Source: Bacillus sp. V2I10
Lineage (GTDB): Bacteria > Bacillota > Bacilli > Bacillales > Bacillaceae
Assembly: GCF_030817055.1 (NCBI RefSeq)
Contig: NZ_JAUSYV010000001.1
Location: 4,550,001-4,614,000 of the forward strand
Direction: 5' to 3'
DNA: 64,000 nucleotides
The notes beneath the pieces are model-generated. The model saw only the letters and a program-made list of their open reading frames with translations, did not search any database and was not told where the DNA came from. Numbering within the stretch: position 1 is the first letter of the stretch; each line of letters opens with the position of its first letter. The position numbers and the translations under genes were made by a program. Below, one piece after another: positions 16,926-24,084 of this stretch.

Positions 16926-17537
16926 ATGACCCAGGAAATTGAAATTGAATATAAAAATCTGCTTACTGAAAATGAATTTTCCCGCCTGGCTGATTTTTTT
17001 CAAATCTCTGATGATGACTTCAGACATCAGGAAAACCATTATTTTGATACGCCGGAATTCCATCTTAAAGAGCACGGTGCGGCGCTTCGTATTCGCTTTA
17101 AAAACGGCAGGTACATACTGACATTAAAAGAACCTGCACCTGTCGGCCTGCTTGAAACTCACCAGGAAATCACAGGAAAAAAAGCGGCAGAGCTTCTTTC
17201 ATCCGCTTCAGCCCTTCCAAAAGGCCAGGTTTTAGAACGAATACTCTCACTCGGCATTCATTCTGAAAGCATTTCCTTCTTTGGAACTTTATCCACAAAT
17301 CGGGCAGAGAAAACCTATAAAAATGGCTTAATTGTTCTTGATCACAGCCGATATATAAATAAAGAGGATTATGAGGTTGAATATGAGGTCTTGGATGCAG
17401 ATGAAGGACTGCTTGCTTTTCACGAGCTGCTCGCCTCCCTCCAGATTCCTCTGCGCACAACGCCAAACAAAATTAAACGTTTTTATAATCATAAACGTCA
17501 GATCGCTAATGAGAAGGAGCTTAATAGTGGAAATTAA
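16926..17537 (+). CDS. yjbK: CYTH-domain protein YjbK
   Basis: A 203-residue CYTH (adenylate cyclase-thiamine triphosphatase) domain protein. The signature ExExK is EIEYK (residues 6-10), followed by the tunnel strands with paired charged residues (ALRIRFKNGRYILTLKEP, VEYEVLDADE) and the C-terminal KIKRFYNHK. CYTH proteins bind triphosphate groups with divalent metal and often act as tripolyphosphatases; true cyclase activity is not expected. yjbJ starts inside its last codons. The ATG follows GAAAGGACTTTAACC. Confidence 0.9.
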   Translation: MTQEIEIEYKNLLTENEFSRLADFFQISDDDFRHQENHYFDTPEFHLKEHGAALRIRFKNGRYILTLKEPAPVGLLETHQEITGKKAAELLSSASALPKGQVLERILSLGIHSESISFFGTLSTNRAEKTYKNGLIVLDHSRYINKEDYEVEYEVLDADEGLLAFHELLASLQIPLRTTPNKIKRFYNHKRQIANEKELNSGN

Positions 17538-18126
17538 CCATATGAAGGCAATGATGCAGCTTCAGGCTTTACGCAGCCTGTCCCAAACGGAAACAGATGA
17601 AGCTTCCGAGTCCTCCTCTGCGGCCATGTTCAAGGATATCTTTCAGTCTTTTATTGACGGACAGACAGAAGAGGTCCCGCCTCAATTTAAGCAAGCTGCC
17701 GTCCCTTTGACAATGCCGCCTGTCCGTATGACATCTTCTGAACCGGGCAGCAAGGAAATTGACAGCATCATTTCTCAAATGGCAGCCAAATACAGCATGG
17801 ATGAGAAACTGATCAGAGCTGTCATTTCTCAAGAGTCGGGCTTCAACCCTAATGCCAAGAGTGCTGCAGGGGCTGCAGGACTTATGCAGCTTATGCCAAA
17901 AACGGCACAGTCACTTGGCGTCATGAATTCTTTTGACCCCGCTCAAAACATTGAAGGCGGTACGAAGTATTTAAAGCAGATGCTTACGAAATATAATGGT
18001 GAAATCCCGCTTGCTCTTGCAGCATATAACGCCGGGCCTGGAAATGTCGATAAGTACGGCGGCATTCCCCCGTTTAAAGAAACACAAAATTACGTACAAA
18101 AAATTACTGCTTCCTATTTTGCTTAA
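17527..18126 (+). CDS. yjbJ: Lytic transglycosylase, SLT domain (YjbJ)
   Basis: A 199-residue protein whose C-terminal ~110 residues form a goose-type lysozyme/SLT domain cleaving peptidoglycan between MurNAc and GlcNAc. The catalytic glutamate lies in AVISQESGFNPNA; AAGAAGLMQLMPKTAQSLGV and AYNAGPGNVDKYGG complete the family blocks. The start is taken as GTG at 17527, which follows AAGGAGCTTAATA and overlaps the yjbK end by 11 bases; longer frames upstream are inside yjbK. No signal peptide is visible in the N-terminus (VEINHMKAMMQLQALRSL), so export is unexplained, as for the B. subtilis homologue. Confidence 0.88.
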   Translation: MEINHMKAMMQLQALRSLSQTETDEASESSSAAMFKDIFQSFIDGQTEEVPPQFKQAAVPLTMPPVRMTSSEPGSKEIDSIISQMAAKYSMDEKLIRAVISQESGFNPNAKSAAGAAGLMQLMPKTAQSLGVMNSFDPAQNIEGGTKYLKQMLTKYNGEIPLALAAYNAGPGNVDKYGGIPPFKETQNYVQKITASYFA

Positions 18127-18130
18127 AAAA

Positions 18131-18176
18131 GGAGCTGATTTTAAAAGCGAAAGCGGCTTTAAATCAGCTCCCTTTT
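18131..18176 (+). terminator. Terminator of yjbK-yjbJ
   Basis: GGAGCTGATTT (18131-18141) and AAATCAGCTCC (18161-18171) pair perfectly over 11 bp and are followed by a U run. Confidence 0.9.
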
Positions 18177-18211
18177 TCATTTCATAGAACGAAGCCCTTC
18201 ACATATACTAA

Positions 18212-18290
18212 GAAAAGCGGAAGCACCGTCAAATCCCTCCTGCCCTTGGATCTAACTATCGAACTGGACATAGACTCCTGGAGGGCTAAA
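18212..18290. repeat. Dispersed intergenic repeat, truncated copy
   Basis: Starts GAAAAGCGGAAGCACCG and ends near GAACTGGACATAGACTCCTGG; the middle of the family consensus is missing. It lies in the 312-bp gap before yjbI, which otherwise contains the yjbJ terminator and a candidate promoter. Confidence 0.6.
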
Positions 18291-18376
18291 TCAATATTGA
18301 GACTAAAAAAGGCTATCGCCATTTTCCATCTGGATTATATAATTAGAACATAACATGACTTTTCAAGGCAGTTTGT

Positions 18377-18405
18377 TTGAGCAATGGTAGGTCAATTGTT
18401 ACAAT
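18377..18405 (+). promoter_or_regulatory. Candidate sigma-A promoter of yjbI-yjbH
   Basis: TTGAGC (18377-18382), a 17-bp spacer and TACAAT (18400-18405) lie 33 bases before the yjbI start codon. Confidence 0.5.
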
Positions 18406-18438
18406 AAGCTTATCTTATTAATAAAGGAGATCACAGGC

Positions 18439-18849
18439 ATGGCTGATCAATTTTCAACACCATATGAAGCGATTGGGGAAGATGCACTTTCGCAGCTGGT
18501 TGATGCCTTCTATCATAGAGTGCACAAGCACCCTCTGCTCTCTCCGATTTTTCCAGATGATTTGTCGGAAACAGCTAGAAAACAAAAGCAATTTTTGACG
18601 CAATACTTAGGCGGACCGTCTTTATATACAGAAGAACATGGACATCCCATGCTGCGGGCAAGACATTTGCCCTTTCAAATTACTCCTGCAAGAGCCGGGG
18701 CGTGGCTTTCCTGTATGGAAGAAGCTATGGATGAATTAGAACTTGATGAACGATTTCGGGAATGGTTTTTTGAACGGCTGGAACTGACAGCCCAGCACAT
18801 GGTGAACACTCCAGATGAAAAACAGCAGCCGAAGGGTTCTCCGCAATGA
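18439..18849 (+). CDS. yjbI: Truncated hemoglobin (group II/O) YjbI
   Basis: A 136-residue globin with the shortened 2-on-2 fold. HPMLRARHLPFQI contains the proximal histidine of the F helix, and FLTQYLGGPSLYTEEHG is the typical pre-F glycine/aromatic segment; a C-terminal W-rich G/H region (WLSCMEEAMDEL, FREWFFERLELTAQHM) follows. The family binds O2/NO, and YjbI has been linked to peroxide chemistry in B. subtilis. The ATG follows AAAGGAGATCACAGGC. It overlaps yjbH by four bases, as in B. subtilis. Confidence 0.94.
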   Translation: MADQFSTPYEAIGEDALSQLVDAFYHRVHKHPLLSPIFPDDLSETARKQKQFLTQYLGGPSLYTEEHGHPMLRARHLPFQITPARAGAWLSCMEEAMDELELDERFREWFFERLELTAQHMVNTPDEKQQPKGSPQ

Positions 18850-19727
18850 TGATTCAGCACGGTGAGAATCAAAAATCAGCTCCATTTTTCTCTCACTGTC
18901 AGGGCAATTCAAAAAAACCGCTCGAAATCTATATGTTCATCGATCCACTATGCCCTGACTGCTGGGCACTTGAACCGATCATAAAAAAACTGCTGATTGA
19001 ATATGGAAGATTCTTTACATTAAAACATATCATCAGCGGACGCATCAAAACGCTTAACCAGATGAAACGGAAAAATCCGGCAAATCTTGCGCAAGCATGG
19101 GAAAAAACAGCCAGTTTAACAGGGATGTCCTGTGATGGGATACTAAGATCTGAAAGTTCGATTTCATCTCCATTTTCAGCTTCGCTTGCGATAAAATCAG
19201 CAGAGCTTCAGGGCCGAAAAGCAGGTATCCGTTATTTGCGGAAACTTCAGGAAGTCTTATTTCTTCAAACAAAGAATATTGCAGAAGAAAAAGTTCTTGT
19301 ACAAATTGCACAGGAAGTCGGCCTTGACGCTGATGAGTTTGTAAAAGATCTTCATTCAGCCTGTGCCGCCAAAGCACTGCAATGCGATTTAAAAATATCT
19401 GCGGAAATGGACGTTCAGGAAAACCCTACACTCACTTTCTTTAATCAGAATGTCGATCAGGAAGGGCTGAAAATCAGCGGGTATTATTCTTATGAAATGT
19501 ATGTTGGCATCTTATCGGAAATGCTTGGGGATGTACCGAAGCCATCTCAAGCTCCGCCGCTTGAAATCTTTTTAAGCTATTTTCAATTTGTCGCTACAGC
19601 AGAGATTGCGGCAGTTTACAATATGACGGCAGAAGACGCGGAAAAGGAAATGAAAAAGTATTTGCTTGCTCAAAAGGTTGAGCGCGTGCCAGTGAAGCAC
19701 GGTACGTTCTGGAGATACATTGGATAG
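18846..19727 (+). CDS. yjbH: ClpXP adaptor for Spx degradation YjbH (SpxH)
   Basis: A 293-residue DsbA/FrnE-like thioredoxin-fold protein. The CPDC motif (C36-C39) in FIDPLCPDCWALEP and a preceding cysteine/histidine stretch (SHCQG) form the redox/zinc region. YjbH binds Spx and speeds its degradation by ClpXP; stress-induced YjbH aggregation stabilises Spx (established for B. subtilis and S. aureus). The target gene spx lies about 8 kb away in this window. The start overlaps the yjbI stop; a second ATG one codon in is equally possible. Confidence 0.93.
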   Translation: MMIQHGENQKSAPFFSHCQGNSKKPLEIYMFIDPLCPDCWALEPIIKKLLIEYGRFFTLKHIISGRIKTLNQMKRKNPANLAQAWEKTASLTGMSCDGILRSESSISSPFSASLAIKSAELQGRKAGIRYLRKLQEVLFLQTKNIAEEKVLVQIAQEVGLDADEFVKDLHSACAAKALQCDLKISAEMDVQENPTLTFFNQNVDQEGLKISGYYSYEMYVGILSEMLGDVPKPSQAPPLEIFLSYFQFVATAEIAAVYNMTAEDAEKEMKKYLLAQKVERVPVKHGTFWRYIG

Positions 19728-19732
19728 AAAAG

Positions 19733-19775
19733 AAAGAAATCCGGTACAATTTCCTGTACCGGATTTCTTTCTTTA
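19733..19775 (+). terminator. Terminator of yjbI-yjbH
   Basis: AAAGAAATCCGGTACA and TGTACCGGATTTCTTT form a perfect 16-bp stem (19733-19748 / 19755-19770) with a 6-nt loop and a trailing U-rich run. Confidence 0.9.
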
Positions 19776-19781
19776 TTAACC

Positions 19782-19795
19782 TGAAAACGTTTACT
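19782..19795 (+). promoter_or_regulatory. Perfect match to the CcpA cre consensus
   Basis: TGAAAACGTTTACT agrees at every position with the B. subtilis cre consensus TGWAARCGYTWNCW. It lies between the yjbH terminator and the 58-aa membrane protein, about 260 bp before that start. No adjacent promoter could be tied to it, so function is uncertain. Confidence 0.45.
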
Positions 19796-19905
19796 TTCTT
19801 ATTCTTAAAAAGACTCCGCACGGGTAATACGGAGTCTTCTGTATGTCTTAACGACAACAAAGGGGATGGGAGAAATTTTTCACGGTCAAACAAAGGGGTA
19901 AATGT

Positions 19906-19934
19906 TTGTTTGTGATTGATTTCACATCTATAAT
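19906..19934 (+). promoter_or_regulatory. Candidate promoter with Fnr/Crp-type palindrome
   Basis: TTGTTT (19906-19911), 17 bp and TATAAT (19929-19934) form a sigma-A-like promoter. TGTGA-TTGATT-TCACA (19911-19926) is a perfect Fnr/Crp box overlapping the spacer. Two more TCACA half sites lie at 19978 and 19989. The putative 5' leader is about 110 nt. Confidence 0.5.
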
Positions 19935-20053
19935 ATATCAGAAATTGTCGAGTTATGACAACCCATAGATACTCATTTCACAAATTTGTCACAAACATAA
20001 ATACAGCGTGTCTTTCATATTTTTTATAAAGAACAAACAAGGAGGATTTCAAA

Positions 20054-20230
20054 TTGAACAGCAGCCTTCCCGTGATTATCAGTATAATTCTGCTTATTAT
20101 AAGTTTCTTTCTAAATATACTTGGATTAATGGAGATGTTTCCATTGCTGATATCTTCCCCGCTTTTGTTTATTTCCATCTTTGTGACACTATATTTAGTG
20201 AATCATCGGAAAACTTTTAAGGGGTTTTAG
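20054..20230 (+). CDS. 58-residue two-helix membrane protein, TTG start
   Basis: A TTG codon at 20054 follows AAGGAGGATTTCAA, an ideal ribosome site, and opens 58 codons to TAG. The product begins MNSSLPVIISIILLIISFF and has two hydrophobic helices (about 5-26 and 30-50), an LGLMEMFP turn and a basic tail (NHRKTFKG). No family was recognised. It is monocistronic between the yjbH terminator and a downstream hairpin. The strong SD, open frame and membrane composition make it a credible gene; the absence of an ATG explains why it is easily missed. Confidence 0.72.
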   Translation: MNSSLPVIISIILLIISFFLNILGLMEMFPLLISSPLLFISIFVTLYLVNHRKTFKGF

Positions 20231-20403
20231 CCGCAAATCTGAATATGATTTAAATTCAATCAATAACAGTATTTTGACAAGCTTTTTCTAGCCATTTTTA
20301 TAGTTTTTCAAGCGGAATTAGCTAACTTATTAGCCGATTATCCGCTTTTTCTAGCTTAAATTAAGAAACATTTAGCCGAATCATTTTTTTTAAACAGAAT
20401 GAG

Positions 20404-20436
20404 AAAAGCCGTTTATAGCGCTTTTACGGCTTTTTT
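20404..20436 (+). terminator. Terminator after the 58-aa membrane protein region
   Basis: AAAAGCCGT (20404-20412) and ACGGCTTTT (20426-20434) pair over 9 bp and continue into a U run on the plus strand. Confidence 0.65.
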
Positions 20437-20501
20437 ATCCTCTTCTCGCTTTTATTAGCCATATTAAGCTTTTAATCGCCTTCCCGCCTTCTGCAGAAAC
20501 T

Positions 20502-20533
20502 AAAAAAGAATGCAGCCCATAAGCTGCATTCTT
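20502..20533 (-). terminator. Terminator of pepF
   Basis: AAGAATGCAGC (20506-20516) and GCTGCATTCTT (20523-20533) form an 11-bp stem; on the minus strand U residues encoded by 20502-20507 follow. It begins 7 bases after the pepF stop. Confidence 0.88.
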
Positions 20534-20539
20534 CTTATT

Positions 20540-22357
20540 TTACTCTGACAAAAGCTGTTCCATCTCATTCAGCTTCTCTTCAAATACCTTCAATGCTTCT
20601 TCAATTGGCTGGGGCGATGTCATATCCACGCCTGCTTTTTTCAGCACTTCAATCGGATAATCCGAGCTTCCGGATTTAAGGAACTCGAGGTAGCGCCCGA
20701 CCGCAGGCTCTCCCTCTTCAAGGATCTGCTTACTGAGTGCGGTTGCTGCACTGAATCCAGTTGCATACTGGTAAACATAGTAATTGTAGTAGAAGTGTGG
20801 AATTCTTGCCCATTCCAGGCCTATTTCCTCGTCCACTGCCAAGTGTTCACCAAAGTATTTTTTGTTCAGATCATAATATAGCTTCGTTAATAGATCTGGC
20901 GTCAGCGGTTCGCCTTCCTGCGCTTTTTTATGAATCGTATGTTCATACTCAGCAAACATCGTTTGACGGAATACTGTACCTCTGAATCCTTCTAAATAAT
21001 GATTTAAGAGATAAAGCTGTTTTTTCTTATCATCAATGGTTTTTAACAGATAATCATTCAATAACGCTTCGTTGCATGTAGAAGCAACCTCTGCTACGAA
21101 GATTGAATAATGTCCATATTGATACGGCTGAGATTTTCTTGTGTAATAACTGTGCACGGAGTGACCGAATTCATGGGCCAATGTAAAGAGATTGTTCACA
21201 TTATCCTGCCAGTTCATCAGGATATATGGGTTTGTGCCGTACGTTCCAGAAGAGTAGGCACCGCTTCTTTTCCCTTTGTTTTCGTGCACATCAACCCAGC
21301 GGTTTTCAAAGCCTTCATTCAAGATGGCCAGGTAATCCTCTCCAAGCGGAGCAAGACCTTTCAGCAAAAAGTCCTTTGCTTCAGCATAAGGAATTTTCAT
21401 CTTAACGTCTTTCACAAGCGGTGTGAAAAGGTCATACATATGAAGCTCATCAAGACCGAGCACTTTTTTGCGGAGCTCGATGTATTTATGAAGCAGGTGG
21501 AGATTATCGTTTACCGTTTTAACGAGATTCTCATACACTTCTTCAGGAATATTATTATTGCTGAGGGCTGCTTCGCGTGCTGACTGATAATTTCTTACTG
21601 TTGCGTAGAAGTTATCTTTTTTAACCGCTCCGGAAAGCGTGCTTGCAAATGTGTTCTTGTATTTATCATATGTGCTGTATACCGCTTTAAAGGCATCTTG
21701 CCTAACTCTGCGGTCTTCACTTTCTAAAAAGCGGATGTAGCGGCCGTGGGTTACTTCTACCTCTTCGCCGTCCTCATCTTTTATTGAAGGAAATTCAAGG
21801 TCCGCATTATTCAGCATGCCAAATGTATTGCTTGAAGATCCCAATACATCTGAAGCCTGCGCTAACAGGGCTTCCTGCTCTGCAGATAATACATGCGGAC
21901 GCTGGCGGTTAATTTCATCTAACGTATGCCCGTACACCTTCAGCTCTTCTTTTTCAGTTAAGAAGCTTTTCATTTTCGCTTCATCCATTGATAAAATTTC
22001 AGGAATAATGTAGGACGAAACACTGCTCGCCTGTGTGTAAAGGTTTGATGCTCGGTCATTTAAGCCCTGATAGTGTGAATCCCCTGTGTCCTGATCGTAT
22101 CTCATGTGGGCATATGTATAAAGCTTTCCTAATCTCTCCATCACAGTATCCTGATATGTAAGTGCTTCTAGAAAAGCATCAGCTGAATCTCCGAGTTTGC
22201 CCTTGAATTCTCCGATTTTAGGCAAGGCAGCTTTCACTTCTTTAAACTCTGCGTCCCAAGCTTCATCATTTTCAAAAATATCCTCAAGTTTCCATGTATC
22301 TTCGACAGCGATATCCGTTCGTTTCGGCAATGTTTTAACGGCTGTTTGTTCTGCCAT
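20540..22357 (-). CDS. pepF: Oligoendopeptidase F
   Basis: A 605-residue cytoplasmic M3B zinc metallopeptidase that cleaves peptides of roughly 7-17 residues. The zinc signature is LAHEFGHSVHSYYTRK with the third ligand in FVAEVASTCNE. Upstream blocks RQDAFKAVYSTYDKYKNTFA and SGAYSSGTYGTNPYILMNW are typical of PepF. Length and position match B. subtilis PepF (YjbG), which affects sporulation when overproduced. It complements the two peptide importers in this window. It stands alone with its own terminator. Confidence 0.95.
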   Translation of the reverse strand: MAEQTAVKTLPKRTDIAVEDTWKLEDIFENDEAWDAEFKEVKAALPKIGEFKGKLGDSADAFLEALTYQDTVMERLGKLYTYAHMRYDQDTGDSHYQGLNDRASNLYTQASSVSSYIIPEILSMDEAKMKSFLTEKEELKVYGHTLDEINRQRPHVLSAEQEALLAQASDVLGSSSNTFGMLNNADLEFPSIKDEDGEEVEVTHGRYIRFLESEDRRVRQDAFKAVYSTYDKYKNTFASTLSGAVKKDNFYATVRNYQSAREAALSNNNIPEEVYENLVKTVNDNLHLLHKYIELRKKVLGLDELHMYDLFTPLVKDVKMKIPYAEAKDFLLKGLAPLGEDYLAILNEGFENRWVDVHENKGKRSGAYSSGTYGTNPYILMNWQDNVNNLFTLAHEFGHSVHSYYTRKSQPYQYGHYSIFVAEVASTCNEALLNDYLLKTIDDKKKQLYLLNHYLEGFRGTVFRQTMFAEYEHTIHKKAQEGEPLTPDLLTKLYYDLNKKYFGEHLAVDEEIGLEWARIPHFYYNYYVYQYATGFSAATALSKQILEEGEPAVGRYLEFLKSGSSDYPIEVLKKAGVDMTSPQPIEEALKVFEEKLNEMEQLLSE

Positions 22358-22435
22358 ATTTATCTAAATCCCCCTTTAAACATGATTAACCCAATAATAT
22401 TCTATATTTTCTTGCAAATCAATCTAAGAGTCTTG

Positions 22436-22594
22436 CTATTTTCCCTGCATATCAGACAAGTCCTGACGGCTGTCGACATCCTTCTCTCCATTTTCGCGCA
22501 TTGACTTCGTCATCAGGTATGCAATGGCTCCTGTGCTGACAGCTGTTAAGGTGTAATCAAACAGATTGCTTTTCCGTCTTTTTTTATAAAACAT
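22436..22594 (-). CDS. Small protein of unknown function, one membrane helix
   Basis: A 52-residue protein beginning MFYKKRRKSNLFDYTLTAVS. A basic N-terminus precedes one hydrophobic segment (about residues 12-29; YTLTAVSTGAIAYLMTKS) and an acidic polar tail. Three consecutive ATG codons follow GGAGGA; the third gives the best spacing (6 nt) and was chosen. It lies between coiA and pepF, where B. subtilis also has a small gene, but the family was not recognised. Confidence 0.65.
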   Translation of the reverse strand: MFYKKRRKSNLFDYTLTAVSTGAIAYLMTKSMRENGEKDVDSRQDLSDMQGK

Positions 22595-22658
22595 CATCAT
22601 TCCTCCATTCATATTCTCTCTTTCATAGGTTGCTTCGTCCTTACCCTGTTCATGCAAA

Positions 22659-23852
22659 TCATTTATATTGAGTAAATAACTTCATAACAAGCTCATCTCT
22701 CTTTAATAAATCAGCAGGTTTATTCTGCCATGTAATTTCTCTCTGTTTCACATATTTGTTTTTATTTACACGCTGAAGCATGCCCATGAACGATAATGTC
22801 TCTAAATATTCACGGATTGGAGCCCCAATTGTAAGATGCTTTAAATGTGAAAGATCACGGACTTTAGTTGATGGATCTGTCCTTATTTCCCTTGTAACCT
22901 CTTCAAGAGTAAAAATTGTGTTTGCTTGGATCTGATCTATGAACAAGAGAATTTTGGTTTGCCAAAGGTAGATGCGGGAATCAAACAGATAGCTGGTTTG
23001 GATTGGAAGAAAGGCTTCTGCAGGAAGGCGGGAAAGCGGAGTCTGCTTCTTTTCATAAAGTTCTTTCTGCAGCAGGATCATTTCCCTCGGAAGATGTACA
23101 GCCGGTTTTAAACGATGTGATTTGATGAGGTGAATCCACTTTGAAAGATGAGACTTAATAGAATGCGGTTTTGGACTTTGAAGATCAGAAATGGCGGTTT
23201 GATTTAGAGGCAAATATCTTGGAATGGAGAAGAAGACTTGTTTTGAAAAAGGAATGAGGTGTTCAATCAGGAGGAATGCCTGCACTTGAGAACAATACGT
23301 AAGTATAAAAGGCGGATCAAGAGGCTCTTCACCTGCTCTTGCAAACAGCCACTGAAAAGGGGAAATGCGAAAGGTATGACTGCTTAACCTTGCAGTATTT
23401 TTACCGCCTAATATCCACATCTCATCAATGCCAATTTTTTTATATTGACTGGTTCTTTTTGAAAAAAGAGAAGCTGGAATGACTGAGCATTGATATTCTA
23501 CAGCAGTGTATTTATTTCTGTTTTTAAAAAGCACATCAGGGCGCTGAGAAATTCTTGGCAGATATTGTTCGAGCTTTGCACTTTGGACTCCTTGTCCCTT
23601 AAGCCACTTATAAAGCTGGAGCTTCCCATTCAGGTGGTACTCGCTTTCAGGCTCGGTTTCTATAGTGCACGTTTTATTTTTTTGGTGTGCAAAATGATGG
23701 ACTTTGATGCTGCCAATCTTTAAATCAAGCGGATTTTCACACACTGGACAGTAGAAGGCCTCCTCCCTTCTTAATTGCATAAGGATCTTTGCTTCCCATC
23801 GCTTGTCCGAAAGATTAATTATGGTTCCTTTGCCTGTTTTGGCAACTAGCAT
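22659..23852 (-). CDS. coiA: Competence protein CoiA-like nuclease
   Basis: A 397-residue protein of the CoiA family (YjbF). The N-terminus has a zinc-ribbon-like CPVCENPLDLKIGSIKVHHFAH segment, then ESEYHLNGKLQLYKWL. A PD-(D/E)xK nuclease core follows, with RPDVLFKNRNKYTAVEYQCS as the likely catalytic block. CoiA is needed for transformation in streptococci and is late-competence induced; the biochemical role is unproven. The neighbours mecA and spx regulate competence, and med and comZ are in the same window. Confidence 0.88.
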   Translation of the reverse strand: MLVAKTGKGTIINLSDKRWEAKILMQLRREEAFYCPVCENPLDLKIGSIKVHHFAHQKNKTCTIETEPESEYHLNGKLQLYKWLKGQGVQSAKLEQYLPRISQRPDVLFKNRNKYTAVEYQCSVIPASLFSKRTSQYKKIGIDEMWILGGKNTARLSSHTFRISPFQWLFARAGEEPLDPPFILTYCSQVQAFLLIEHLIPFSKQVFFSIPRYLPLNQTAISDLQSPKPHSIKSHLSKWIHLIKSHRLKPAVHLPREMILLQKELYEKKQTPLSRLPAEAFLPIQTSYLFDSRIYLWQTKILLFIDQIQANTIFTLEEVTREIRTDPSTKVRDLSHLKHLTIGAPIREYLETLSFMGMLQRVNKNKYVKQREITWQNKPADLLKRDELVMKLFTQYK

Positions 23853-23934
23853 AACTTTGCATCAGCTCCTATCTTATGATCATCTTCATTATATAAAAAG
23901 TTTCCTTATTAAGGAATCTGTTTCTATAAGAAAA

Positions 23935-24040
23935 AAGCGTCATGGTCAAATTCAAAAAGCAGATAAGGTTTGACTTTTTTTGCGGAGCCATTCTGACCGA
24001 GGATTCTGCGCTAGACATCAAAGCGTGTAAATTTCATACT
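23935..24040. repeat. Dispersed intergenic repeat, degenerate copy
   Basis: It retains AAAAAGCG at the start, CAGATAAGG, TTTGCGGAGCCATTCTGACCGAGG and CGCTAGACATCAAAGCG at the end, so the family consensus is recognisable though eroded. It lies between coiA and the cls terminator. Confidence 0.6.
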
Positions 24041-24047
24041 TCCGTCA

Positions 24048-24077
24048 AAAAAAAGACATACCATAAACGGCATGTCT
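24048..24077 (-). terminator. Terminator of cls
   Basis: GACATGCC and GGTATGTC arms (24077-24070 / 24063-24056, one G-U pair) precede eight U residues on the minus strand, 8 bases after the cls stop. Confidence 0.8.
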
Positions 24078-24084
24078 CCTCAAA

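Larger units (their letters stand above)
20231..20539. other. Gene-free AT-rich region with repeated TTAGCC-like hexamers
   Basis: No gene is visible. TTAGCC or CTAGCC/T occurs at 20227, 20288, 20318, 20330, 20351, 20372 and 20455. AAGCGGA and TCCGCTT form an interrupted inverted repeat (about 20310-20347). Two terminators are at its distal end. It may be a decayed repeat. Confidence 0.4.

Noticed and set aside
17371..17526. Extended N-terminus for YjbJ
   Set aside because: These codons overlap yjbK out of frame; the GTG at 17527 has an AAGGAG site and gives the usual length.
20008..20220. 70-codon plus-strand frame starting at 20008
   Set aside because: It lacks a ribosome site and overlaps, out of frame, the TTG-started 58-aa membrane protein that has AAGGAGG directly upstream.
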